Of a DNA stretch of 14,139 nt, positions 6,170-12,515 are shown piece after piece. Origin of the DNA: Actinomycetes bacterium (lineage in GTDB: Bacteria > Actinomycetota > Actinomycetes > Actinomycetales > Cellulomonadaceae); the NCBI GenBank assembly GCA_023389545.1, contig JAEWEI010000048.1:1-14139 (forward strand), written 5' to 3'. Under the pieces are notes generated by a model. It worked only from the letters and a program-made list of their open reading frames with translations. It ran no database searches and had not been told where the DNA came from. Position 1 is the first letter of the stretch. Every line of letters begins with the position of its first letter. Both the position numbers and the translations under genes were made by a program.

Positions 6170-7468
6170 CTACGCATCGGCGACGCGCGTGCCGAACGCG
6201 GCCCGCCCGTCCGCTGTGAGGCCGGAGAACGACCAGGCGGCGCGCTCGCGCACGGCATCCCAGGACATGAACGCCACGGTGTCCAGCACCGTCGAGTCTC
6301 GAGGCCAGGTGAAGCGGCCCAGGCCGTGCTGGGCGACATCGCGCAGGTCGTCCTCGCCGACCAGCACCGTGCGCGGGCGGGCCACTTTGTCGGTGGGGCC
6401 GTCGAAGGACACGACCTCCCAGACGCCCAGCAGCGCCCGGGCGTCCGGCGCGAGCTCATGGGTCTCACGGTCGCCCGCCCACGGCTGCGGGGACACCACC
6501 GGCCACCGCCCGTGGGTCCACAGCAGGCGGCGCACCTGCGCCTCGTGCTGGGCGGGGTCCGCGCCGTCGCGCACGTGGTGCACCAGGAGGTGGAGATCCT
6601 CGCCGTCCACGGGGGAGGGCAGCGTCAGCACCGACGCGTGGCCGGGCGCCAGCCAGACGCGGCCCCCGGCGAGGGCATGGCTCGCGAGCAGGATCGCCGG
6701 ATCGGCGTCGTCCTCGGTGAGCGCTCGCCCGGCGTGGTCCCGGTAGGGGCCGGTGACCTCGTCGGCGACGCCGACGCGCAGGTGGTACGTGGAGAACAGC
6801 GAGTCGTAGGAGATGAGCATCGCGTGGCCGCCGCCGGGCCGGGGGAGCACGAACGCCCCCTCGACGGCGCCCTCCACGGCTCGGGGGCGCCGGGCCAGGC
6901 ACGTGCCGGGCCGGCGCCCGTCGGCGGGCTCGCCACCCGCGGCCATGCCGGTGGCGGGGTCGAGCTCGATCACGTGGATCCCGCCGAAGAAGGACCCGTA
7001 GACCAGCCAGTGCCGGCCGTCGGCGTCGGCCACCGCGTTCGCGTCGATCGCGTTGGGGCCGTCCACGTCATGCAGGCTCGTCACCACCAGGCCGCGATCG
7101 GCCCACGGGCCGGTGGGGCCGGGCGCCACCGCCAGGCCGATGGCCGACGTGCGCGAGCCGAACGTCGACGCGGACCAGTACATCCGCCACTCGTCGCCGA
7201 CGCGCACCACCTCCGGCGCCCACAACCCCACGGCGCCGGACCAGGCCGCGCCCGCCTCCGGCACCCCGGGCAGCGCCCAGCCGTGGAACTCCCAGTCCAC
7301 CAGGTCGCGGGACCGGCGTATCTGCACCCCGGCCCGCACCGGCCCGTCCGCATAGGCGTCAGTGGAGAACAGGTAGTGGGTGCCGTCCGCATCCCGCACG
7401 GCCGTCGGGTCGTGGGCGTGACGGGCCCCCCAGCCGGTGACGTCGGCCGGGTCGTCGATGCTGGTCAT
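6170..7468 (-). CDS. GH43 arabinan endo-1,5-alpha-L-arabinosidase-like enzyme (cytoplasmic)
   Basis: A 432-residue inverting glycoside hydrolase of family 43. The five-bladed propeller occupies about residues 15-335, with the catalytic triad visible: general base D20 in HDPTAVRD, pKa-modulating D142 in AIDAN, and general acid E203 in VEGAF. WAPEVV (83-88) is another family hallmark. The C-terminal 95 residues look like the beta-rich extra domain of Bacillus Abn2-type arabinanases. There is no signal peptide, so it should act on imported oligosaccharides, cutting alpha-1,5-linked arabinofuranose chains. ATG 7468 lies one base after the stop of the permease gene, with AAGGG inside that gene: tight translational coupling. 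A local repeat, AVEG-AVEG (198-204), abuts the catalytic acid and offers two possible E positions (199, 203); EGAF favours 203. An exo-acting arabinosidase is the main alternative. Confidence 0.8.
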   Translation of the reverse strand: MTSIDDPADVTGWGARHAHDPTAVRDADGTHYLFSTDAYADGPVRAGVQIRRSRDLVDWEFHGWALPGVPEAGAAWSGAVGLWAPEVVRVGDEWRMYWSASTFGSRTSAIGLAVAPGPTGPWADRGLVVTSLHDVDGPNAIDANAVADADGRHWLVYGSFFGGIHVIELDPATGMAAGGEPADGRRPGTCLARRPRAVEGAVEGAFVLPRPGGGHAMLISYDSLFSTYHLRVGVADEVTGPYRDHAGRALTEDDADPAILLASHALAGGRVWLAPGHASVLTLPSPVDGEDLHLLVHHVRDGADPAQHEAQVRRLLWTHGRWPVVSPQPWAGDRETHELAPDARALLGVWEVVSFDGPTDKVARPRTVLVGEDDLRDVAQHGLGRFTWPRDSTVLDTVAFMSWDAVRERAAWSFSGLTADGRAAFGTRVADA

Positions 7469-7469
7469 G

Positions 7470-8330
7470 TCAGCCCTTCGAGCCGGTGAGCGCCACAGAC
7501 TCGATGATCTGGCGCTGGAAGATGAGGAACACCACGAGGATCGGCAGCAGCGCCACCACGGACGCCGCCATGATCAGCGGGTAGTCGCGCTGCGTCGCGT
7601 ACTGGACGTTGAGGTTCGCGATGACCACCTGCAGCGTCTGCCGCGACGGGGTGTTCAGGTAGATGATCGGCGCGAGGTAGTCGTTCCAGATCGTCATGAA
7701 CCAGAGGATGAACTGGGCGGCGATGGCCGGGCGGATCATCGGCAGCACGATCACCCGGAAGATCTGCGGGTAGGACGCGCCGTCGATCTTCGCGGCCTCG
7801 ATCATCGAGTCCGGCACCGAGGACAGGTACTGCCGCAGGAAGAAGATCATGATGATGTTTCCGAACAGGTAGGGCACGATCAGCGGCAGCAGGGTGTCCA
7901 CCCAGCCCGCCTTCGAGAACATCACGAACTGCGGGATCATCAGCGCCGGGAACGGCACCATGAGGCCGGCGAGCAGCCCCAGGAAGATGACGTTCTTCCC
8001 CGGCAGGTGCAGCTTCGCCAGCGCGAAGGCCGCCAGCGACGACGTGATGGACCCGACGATCGTCACGCTCAGCGCCACGATCAGGCTGTTCCGGATGCCG
8101 GAGAGCACCGGGGCCTCGGTCCACATCCGGGTGAAGGTCTCCCACTGCGGCGGGTCCGGGATCCACACCGGCGGCAGGGCGAAGACCTCGGCCTTCGTCT
8201 TGAGCGCCGTGGTCAGCATCCACAGCAGCGGGGCGATCATCACCAGCGCGCCCACGATCAGCAGGGCGAGCACCGCGGTGTTGACGAGGCGGTTCTGGGC
8301 CCGGGCGCCCAGGGGGTTGGTGCGGCTCAT
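7470..8330 (-). CDS. CUT1 sugar ABC transporter permease, MalG type
   Basis: A 286-residue inner-membrane permease with six predicted transmembrane segments. The EAA loop, which docks on the ATPase, is at about 178-197 (EAAKIDGASYPQIFRVIVLP). The C-terminus ends in IESVALTGSKG, the usual short tail of this type. Start ATG 8330 has AGGAGA five bases upstream. The gene is 15 bases after the partner permease and one base before GH43. With its partner it would form the pore for arabino-oligosaccharide import; substrate is inferred from the neighbouring glycosidases. No ATPase gene is present in the window, as is usual for CUT1 systems served by a shared MsmX/MsiK-type ATPase encoded elsewhere. 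Confidence 0.95.
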   Translation of the reverse strand: MSRTNPLGARAQNRLVNTAVLALLIVGALVMIAPLLWMLTTALKTKAEVFALPPVWIPDPPQWETFTRMWTEAPVLSGIRNSLIVALSVTIVGSITSSLAAFALAKLHLPGKNVIFLGLLAGLMVPFPALMIPQFVMFSKAGWVDTLLPLIVPYLFGNIIMIFFLRQYLSSVPDSMIEAAKIDGASYPQIFRVIVLPMIRPAIAAQFILWFMTIWNDYLAPIIYLNTPSRQTLQVVIANLNVQYATQRDYPLIMAASVVALLPILVVFLIFQRQIIESVALTGSKG

Positions 8331-8345
8331 AGTCGTCTCCTGCCC

Positions 8346-9311
8346 TCAGTCGATCGAGAAGCTGTTGCGGCGGTTGAGCCGGAACTGGATGAGGGTGATG
8401 ACGAAGACGAGCATCCCCAGCACCAGGGCCATCGCCGTCCCGTAGCCCATCTGCTGGTACTTGAACGCCTTCTGCCAGATGTAGAACACGATCGAGGCGG
8501 ACGCGTACTCGGGGCCGCCCGCCGGGGTCATGATGTTGATCTCGGTGAAGATCTGGGACCCGGCGATGATGTTCGTGACGACGAGGAAGAACGTCACGGG
8601 CGCCACCATCGGCAGGGTGATCGAGCGGAACCGCTGCCAGGCGTTCGCGCCGTCGAGCGCCGCGGCCTCGAGCAGCGAGGCGGGCACCGACTGGATGGCC
8701 GCCAGGTACAGCAGCATCGAGTAGCCCAGGCCCTTCCAGATCGCCAGGATGATGATCGCGGGCTTGACCGTCGAGGTGTTCATCAGCCAGTTGGGGCCGT
8801 CGATGCCCACCATCCCGAGCACCTGGTTCACCAGGCCGAAGTCGCCGTTGTAGGCCCACTGCCACAGGATCGCGATGGCGGCGAGCGAGGAGATCACCGG
8901 GATGTAGTAGATGGTGCGCAGCGCGGTGCGGCCGGGGATCTTGCGGTTCAGCGCGATGGCGAGGCCCAGCGCGAGGGCCAGGCCGATCGGGATGCCGATC
9001 ATGTAGAAGAACGTGTTGTACAGCGACGTGCGGAAGTACTCGTCGCCCCACATGTTGACGAAGTTGTCGAGGCCGATGAACGTCATCGGGCCCAGGCCGT
9101 TCCAGCTGGTCAGCGACGCGTACACCGAGAAGCCGATCGGGTACACGGTGAACACCAGGAAGCCGATCACCGGGGCGGCCACGAAGGCCAGCGCCCAGCG
9201 CTGCTCGACCCGGTGCAGGCGGCTGCCGGTCCGTCGCCGCGCGGCGGGCTTCCGGGGCGGGGCGCCCGGGACGGTCTCCGGGGGTGTCGTGAGGCTCGCG
9301 CTCTGCGACAT
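8346..9311 (-). CDS. CUT1 sugar ABC transporter permease, MalF type
   Basis: A 321-residue permease. A basic, proline-rich cytoplasmic N-terminus of about 38 residues precedes the first membrane segment (LAFVAAPVIGFLVFTVYPIG, 41-60). A periplasm-side region including SLTSWNG and FIGLDNF (typical UgpA/MsmF-like motifs) follows. The EAA loop is at about 215-234 (EAAALDGANAWQRFRSITLP). ATG 9311 has AAAGGA seven bases upstream. It is the first permease downstream of the binding-protein gene, separated from it by a 76-base gap holding a strong hairpin. It would heterodimerise with the MalG-type permease. Confidence 0.95.
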   Translation of the reverse strand: MSQSASLTTPPETVPGAPPRKPAARRRTGSRLHRVEQRWALAFVAAPVIGFLVFTVYPIGFSVYASLTSWNGLGPMTFIGLDNFVNMWGDEYFRTSLYNTFFYMIGIPIGLALALGLAIALNRKIPGRTALRTIYYIPVISSLAAIAILWQWAYNGDFGLVNQVLGMVGIDGPNWLMNTSTVKPAIIILAIWKGLGYSMLLYLAAIQSVPASLLEAAALDGANAWQRFRSITLPMVAPVTFFLVVTNIIAGSQIFTEINIMTPAGGPEYASASIVFYIWQKAFKYQQMGYGTAMALVLGMLVFVITLIQFRLNRRNSFSID

Positions 9312-9330
9312 CTCGTGGTCCTTTCCGAGA

Positions 9331-9373
9331 GTCCCCGCCGCCCGGCGAGGGGGTGGCGCCGGGCGGCGGGGAC
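9331..9373 (-). other. intercistronic hairpin between binding protein and permease
   Basis: GTCCCCGCCGCCCGGCG (9331-9347), nine-base loop (9348-9356), then the exact reverse complement (9357-9373): a perfect, almost all-GC 17-bp stem filling most of the 76-base gap. Placement directly after the binding-protein stop is where sugar operons often have an mRNA-stabilising or partial-termination structure that keeps binding protein in excess over permeases. The function here is inferred. Confidence 0.75.
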
Positions 9374-9387
9374 GGCGTGCGGAGCGG

Positions 9388-10734
9388 TTACTTGCCGGCC
9401 GCGGCCTGCTCGGCCTGCGCGATCGACTGGTCGAGGAACGACTGCATCTTGGGCTGCGCCTCCTTGAGGTACGCGGCGGCGGTCTGCTTGCCGTCGAGCA
9501 CCGGCTGGATGTTCGTCCACAGGTCGTCGTACCACTGGGCGCCGTAGGTCACGGCGGCGGGCATCGGGCGGCCGTAGTCCTGCACGATGTCCAGGAACTC
9601 CTGGCGGTTGGCGGGCTTGGTGGTGGCCTCAGCCGCCCAGGTGTCCGCCATGTCCTTGAGGTTGGGGATCTGCACGCCGGCGTCCACGAGCGTCTTCTGC
9701 GCGGCCTCGTCCGCCGAGAGGTACGTGACGAGCTTGGCGGCGTCGGCGGGGTGCTTGCTGGTGTTCGAGACGCCGATGCCCAGGCTGCCGACCCAGGTGG
9801 CCGACTTGCCGGTGCTGCCCGCGGGGTAGGGGATCAGGTCCCAGTCGAAGTCGAGCTTCGCGTAGGTGCTGACGTCCCAGGGGCCGACGGGGAAGAAGCC
9901 GATCTCGCCGGCCATCCACCGCTGGTAGGTGTCGAGCGTCTGGGCCTGCTCGGCCGACGGGGTGACGCCGTGCACGTTCTGCAGGTCGGCGAACCACTGG
10001 AGCGCCTCGGCGAACTCGGGGGTGTCGACGGTGACCTTGGTCTTGTCCTCGTTGGTCCAGTCGCCGCCGTTGCTCCAGACGAACGGCTGCAGGTTCCACT
10101 GGACGTTGAGGCCGGTGCCCCACTGGTCCAGCTCGCCGTCGCCGTCGGTGTCGAGCGTGAGCTTCTTGGCCACGTCGACGAACTCGTCGAGGGTGTACGG
10201 CTCGTCGACGCTGGGCAGCGGGATGCCCGCGGCCTCGAACATCGTCTTGTTGTAGCCGAAGGAGAACGGGCCGACGTCCTTGGGCAGGCCGTACAGGGCG
10301 CCCTGGCCCTGCACCTTGCCGTCGTAGCGGTAGGAGTCGACGCCGAACTCCCAGAGGTTGTCGAGGTCGACGCCGCTGGCGTCGACGTCGGCGGTGATGT
10401 CCTTGAGCACGCCGGAGTTCACGTAGGACTGCAGGTTGGCCTGCTCGATGTAGAACACGTCGGGGACCTTGTTGCCCGCGACGGCGGCCTGCAGCTTGGT
10501 GGCGTACTGGTCGGCGTCGGTGACGATGACCTCGACCGCGACGCCGGTGTCCTCGGTGAACTTGGCGATCGCGGCCTCGTAGGCCTTCTTCTCGTCGGGG
10601 CCGCCGCGGAACATGAAGGTGAGCTTCTTCTCGCCGCTGTCGTCACCCGATCCGTCGCTGCCGCATGCGGTCAGCCCGAGCGTGCCGGCTAGTGCCGCGC
10701 ACACCGACAAGGTCAGGAGCCTCGTCTTCTTCAT
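9388..10734 (-). CDS. extracellular sugar-binding lipoprotein of an ABC importer
   Basis: A 448-residue family 1 solute-binding protein. The lipoprotein signal is clear: [15 protein letters not shown] start, then lipobox LTAC with the lipidated cysteine at C24, followed by a Gly/Ser/Asp linker. The mature part begins [20 protein letters not shown] and shows typical CUT1 binding-protein features such as FPVGPWDVS and many Trp/Tyr residues for sugar stacking. It would be anchored outside the membrane and deliver oligosaccharides to the two permeases downstream. ATG 10734 has GGAGG nine bases upstream. It is the first gene of a five-gene operon whose likely promoter and operator lie about 170-210 bases upstream. 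Arabino-oligosaccharide as ligand is inferred from the GH43 and GH51 neighbours; other pentose or galactose oligomers remain possible. Confidence 0.94.
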   Translation of the reverse strand: MKKTRLLTLSVCAALAGTLGLTACGSDGSGDDSGEKKLTFMFRGGPDEKKAYEAAIAKFTEDTGVAVEVIVTDADQYATKLQAAVAGNKVPDVFYIEQANLQSYVNSGVLKDITADVDASGVDLDNLWEFGVDSYRYDGKVQGQGALYGLPKDVGPFSFGYNKTMFEAAGIPLPSVDEPYTLDEFVDVAKKLTLDTDGDGELDQWGTGLNVQWNLQPFVWSNGGDWTNEDKTKVTVDTPEFAEALQWFADLQNVHGVTPSAEQAQTLDTYQRWMAGEIGFFPVGPWDVSTYAKLDFDWDLIPYPAGSTGKSATWVGSLGIGVSNTSKHPADAAKLVTYLSADEAAQKTLVDAGVQIPNLKDMADTWAAEATTKPANRQEFLDIVQDYGRPMPAAVTYGAQWYDDLWTNIQPVLDGKQTAAAYLKEAQPKMQSFLDQSIAQAEQAAAGK

Positions 10735-10796
10735 CTGTGCCTGCCTCCCATGTCACGAAGCTGCTGTGAGGTCGTGGGGCGGCCCGTCAGGCGCGG

Positions 10797-10827
10797 TCCC
10801 GGGTGGGCGGCGATGCCCCGCCCGGGA
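10797..10827 (-). other. candidate leader hairpin upstream of the binding-protein gene
   Basis: TCCCGGGTGGG (10797-10807) pairs with CCCGCCCGGGA (10817-10827) through a nine-base loop; 11 pairs with one G-U. It lies in the predicted long 5' untranslated leader (about 175 bases) of the minus-strand operon, some 62 bases before the start codon. It may protect the message or control read-through; no U-tract follows. The remainder of the 371-base divergent gap 10735-11105 holds the promoters and operators listed separately and no gene that I can support. Confidence 0.35.
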
Positions 10828-10899
10828 GTGGTGCGCTGATGCGCCCACGGGGGTCGGGGGCGCAGGTGCGTCGGGTCGTCGTTGACCTCTCTGAGGTTG

Positions 10900-10917
10900 T
10901 TTTACAACGTTGCACAA
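10900..10917. promoter_or_regulatory. LacI-type operator O1 at the transport operon promoter
   Basis: TTTTACAACGTTGCACAA, with a perfect inner palindrome CAACGTTG and a central CpG at 10908-10909. It overlaps the end of the predicted minus-strand -10 and covers the expected transcription start, a blocking position. The surrounding bases hold further GTTGT/ACAAC words (10896-10900, 10914-10918). The core TACAACGTTGCA matches operator O2 at ten of twelve positions. Confidence 0.7.
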
Positions 10918-10945
10918 CATGGCATGGCGGTGCCGGGATGGTCAA
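10916..10945 (-). promoter_or_regulatory. predicted promoter of the transport/GH43 operon
   Basis: Reading the minus strand: -35 TTGACC (10945-10940), 18-base spacer, -10 CATGTT (10921-10916). Transcription would start near 10909, inside operator O1, leaving a leader of about 175 bases before ATG 10734. Confidence 0.55.
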
Positions 10946-11012
10946 GCCACGATCGGGTAACAGTGATCCACGCGGCGAAACCGACGCGGGCCGGCGCGCC
11001 CTGGATCGGCTG

Positions 11013-11041
11013 TTGACGGGATCGGGCGACATCGGCATGAT
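11013..11041 (+). promoter_or_regulatory. predicted promoter of the GH27-GH51 operon
   Basis: -35 TTGACG (11013-11018), 17-base spacer, -10 CATGAT (11036-11041). Transcription would start near 11048, inside operator O2, with a leader of about 58 bases before ATG 11106. The layout mirrors the divergent promoter. Confidence 0.6.
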
Positions 11042-11043
11042 GC

Positions 11044-11061
11044 CTCTACAACGATGTAGAG
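11044..11061 (+). promoter_or_regulatory. LacI-type operator O2 at the GH27 promoter
   Basis: CTCTACAACGATGTAGAG: seven-base inverted repeat CTCTACA / TGTAGAG around ACGA, 18 bp, central CpG at 11052-11053. It begins two bases after the predicted -10 and covers the expected start of transcription. The core TACAACGATGTA matches O1 closely, so one LacI-family repressor probably binds both. Confidence 0.75.
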
Positions 11062-11105
11062 AACCGATCGACTGGCGATGGCGCCGTCGGGAGAGGAGCC
11101 GGCTC

Positions 11106-12449
11106 ATGGCCTCGATCGCGCCGACCCCGCCGATGGGCTGGAACAGCTGGGACTGCTACGGCACCACAGTCACCGAGGCGGAGGTGCTGGCCAACGCCGA
11201 GTTCATGGCCGAGCGCCTGCTCCCGCACGGCTGGGACACGGTGGTGGTCGACATCGCCTGGTACGACCCCACAGCACGTGCCCACGGCTACAACGCCGAC
11301 GCCCCGCTCACGCTCGACGACCACGGCCGCCAGCTCCCGGCGCCGAACCGGTTCCCCTCCGCCGCCGACGGGCAGGGGTTCGCGCCCCTGGCCGCCCGCG
11401 TGCACGCCCTGGGCCTGAAGTTCGGCGTGCACCTGCTGCGCGGCATCCCCCGGCTCGCCGTGCAGCGCGGCCTGCCGGTGCTCGGCACCTCGTGGACCGC
11501 GCGCGACGCCGCCGACCTGGACTCCGCCTGCGCCTGGAACCCCGACAACCACGGGCTCGACCACGACCACCCGGCCGCCCAGGCCTACGTCGACTCCCAG
11601 GTGGCGCAGCTCGCGTCCTGGGGTGTCGACCTGCTCAAGGTCGACGACATGCTGGCCCCGTACCACCCGCGGGAGATCGAGGCCCTGGCGCGCGCCATCC
11701 GGCGCAGTGGGCGCGACATCGTGCTGTCCCTGTCACCCGGCACGGGCCTGTCCACCGCCCACGCCCCGCACCTCGCGGCCCACGCCCAGATGTGGCGGGT
11801 CTCCGACGACCTGTGGGACCGCTGGCCCGACGTGCGCGCCCAATTCACCCGGATGGCGCGCTGGGCGCCGCATCAGCGCCCCGGAGCCTGGGCCGACGCG
11901 GACATGCTGCCGCTGGGGCGCATCGGCATCCGGGCCGAGCGCGGCGAGGACCGCCAGAGCCGGCTCACCGCCGACGAGCAGCACACGCTGCTGACGTTAT
12001 GGGTGATGTCCCGCTCCCCGCTGATGATGGGCGGCGACCTGCCCACCAGCGACCCCGCCGTGATCGAGCTGCTGGCCACCCCCGCCGTCGGGCACGTGCT
12101 GCGGCGCTCCACCGGCAACGGCGAGCTGCTCCGGGAGCCGCTGGGCGACGGCGCCGACGCGGGCGAGGTCATCGTGTGGGGCGCGCGCTCGCCCGCCGAC
12201 GACACCCGCTACACCGCCGTGTTCTGGACGGGCGACCGCGCGCGGACATGCCGGGTCCCGCTGTCCTCCGTCCTCGGCCACCAGGCCGCCGCGAGCGCCT
12301 GGACCGCACGGGACCTGTGGGACGACGACGCCGACCGCCTCGGGGTGGCCGCCCACGGCGACCTCGTGCTCGACGTGCCGCCCCACGGCGTCCGCTGGCT
12401 CGCCCTCACCCCCAGCGGGCCGCCTCCGCCGGTGCCCGCCCTGCGCTGA
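11106..12449 (+). CDS. GH27 glycosidase: alpha-galactosidase or beta-L-arabinopyranosidase
   Basis: A 447-residue (beta/alpha)8-barrel enzyme of clan GH-D with a C-terminal beta domain. PPMGWNSWDCYG (8-19) is the family 27 opening. The nucleophile is D180 in LLKVDD, and the acid/base is D235 in the RxxxD motif MWRVSDD. It departs from classical alpha-galactosidases: the usual DDGW is DIAW (49-52) followed by YDP, and there is an inserted segment HLLRGIPRLAVQRG (109-122). Length and context (beside GH43 and GH51) match Geobacillus Abp, a GH27 beta-L-arabinopyranosidase of about 448 residues. I cannot decide the activity from sequence alone. There is no signal peptide, so it is cytoplasmic. ATG 11106 has GAGGAG seven bases upstream; the frame is open further upstream to 10803, but that region is promoter and operator. 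Confidence 0.85.
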   Translation: MASIAPTPPMGWNSWDCYGTTVTEAEVLANAEFMAERLLPHGWDTVVVDIAWYDPTARAHGYNADAPLTLDDHGRQLPAPNRFPSAADGQGFAPLAARVHALGLKFGVHLLRGIPRLAVQRGLPVLGTSWTARDAADLDSACAWNPDNHGLDHDHPAAQAYVDSQVAQLASWGVDLLKVDDMLAPYHPREIEALARAIRRSGRDIVLSLSPGTGLSTAHAPHLAAHAQMWRVSDDLWDRWPDVRAQFTRMARWAPHQRPGAWADADMLPLGRIGIRAERGEDRQSRLTADEQHTLLTLWVMSRSPLMMGGDLPTSDPAVIELLATPAVGHVLRRSTGNGELLREPLGDGADAGEVIVWGARSPADDTRYTAVFWTGDRARTCRVPLSSVLGHQAAASAWTARDLWDDDADRLGVAAHGDLVLDVPPHGVRWLALTPSGPPPPVPALR

Positions 12450-12485
12450 CCGACACCCACCCGCTGACCGACACCCCCGCTGACC
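12445..12485 (+). repeat. short direct repeats at the GH27 stop codon
   Basis: GCTGACCGACACCC occurs at 12445-12458 and again at 12463-12476, and GCTGACC a third time at 12479-12485. The first copy contains the TGA stop of the GH27 gene, and the array occupies over half of the 66-base gap before GH51. It looks like a small slippage-type tandem duplication. Confidence 0.6.
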
Positions 12486-12515
12486 TGCTCTCACCCCGTT
12501 GTCCAAGGAGGACGC

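Noticed and set aside
7437..9467. Long plus-strand open frame opposite the permease genes
   Set aside because: Translation is dominated by His/Asp/Arg/Gln; the minus strand carries two complete permeases with EAA motifs.
9013..10692. Long plus-strand open frame opposite the binding-protein gene
   Set aside because: Val/Gly/Leu/Arg repeats without family features; the opposite strand encodes a complete lipoprotein with lipobox.
10803..11105. N-terminal extension of the GH27 frame by about 101 codons
   Set aside because: The stretch contains both predicted promoters and both operators, and GH27 proteins begin at PPMGWNSW; ATG 11106 has a good ribosome site.
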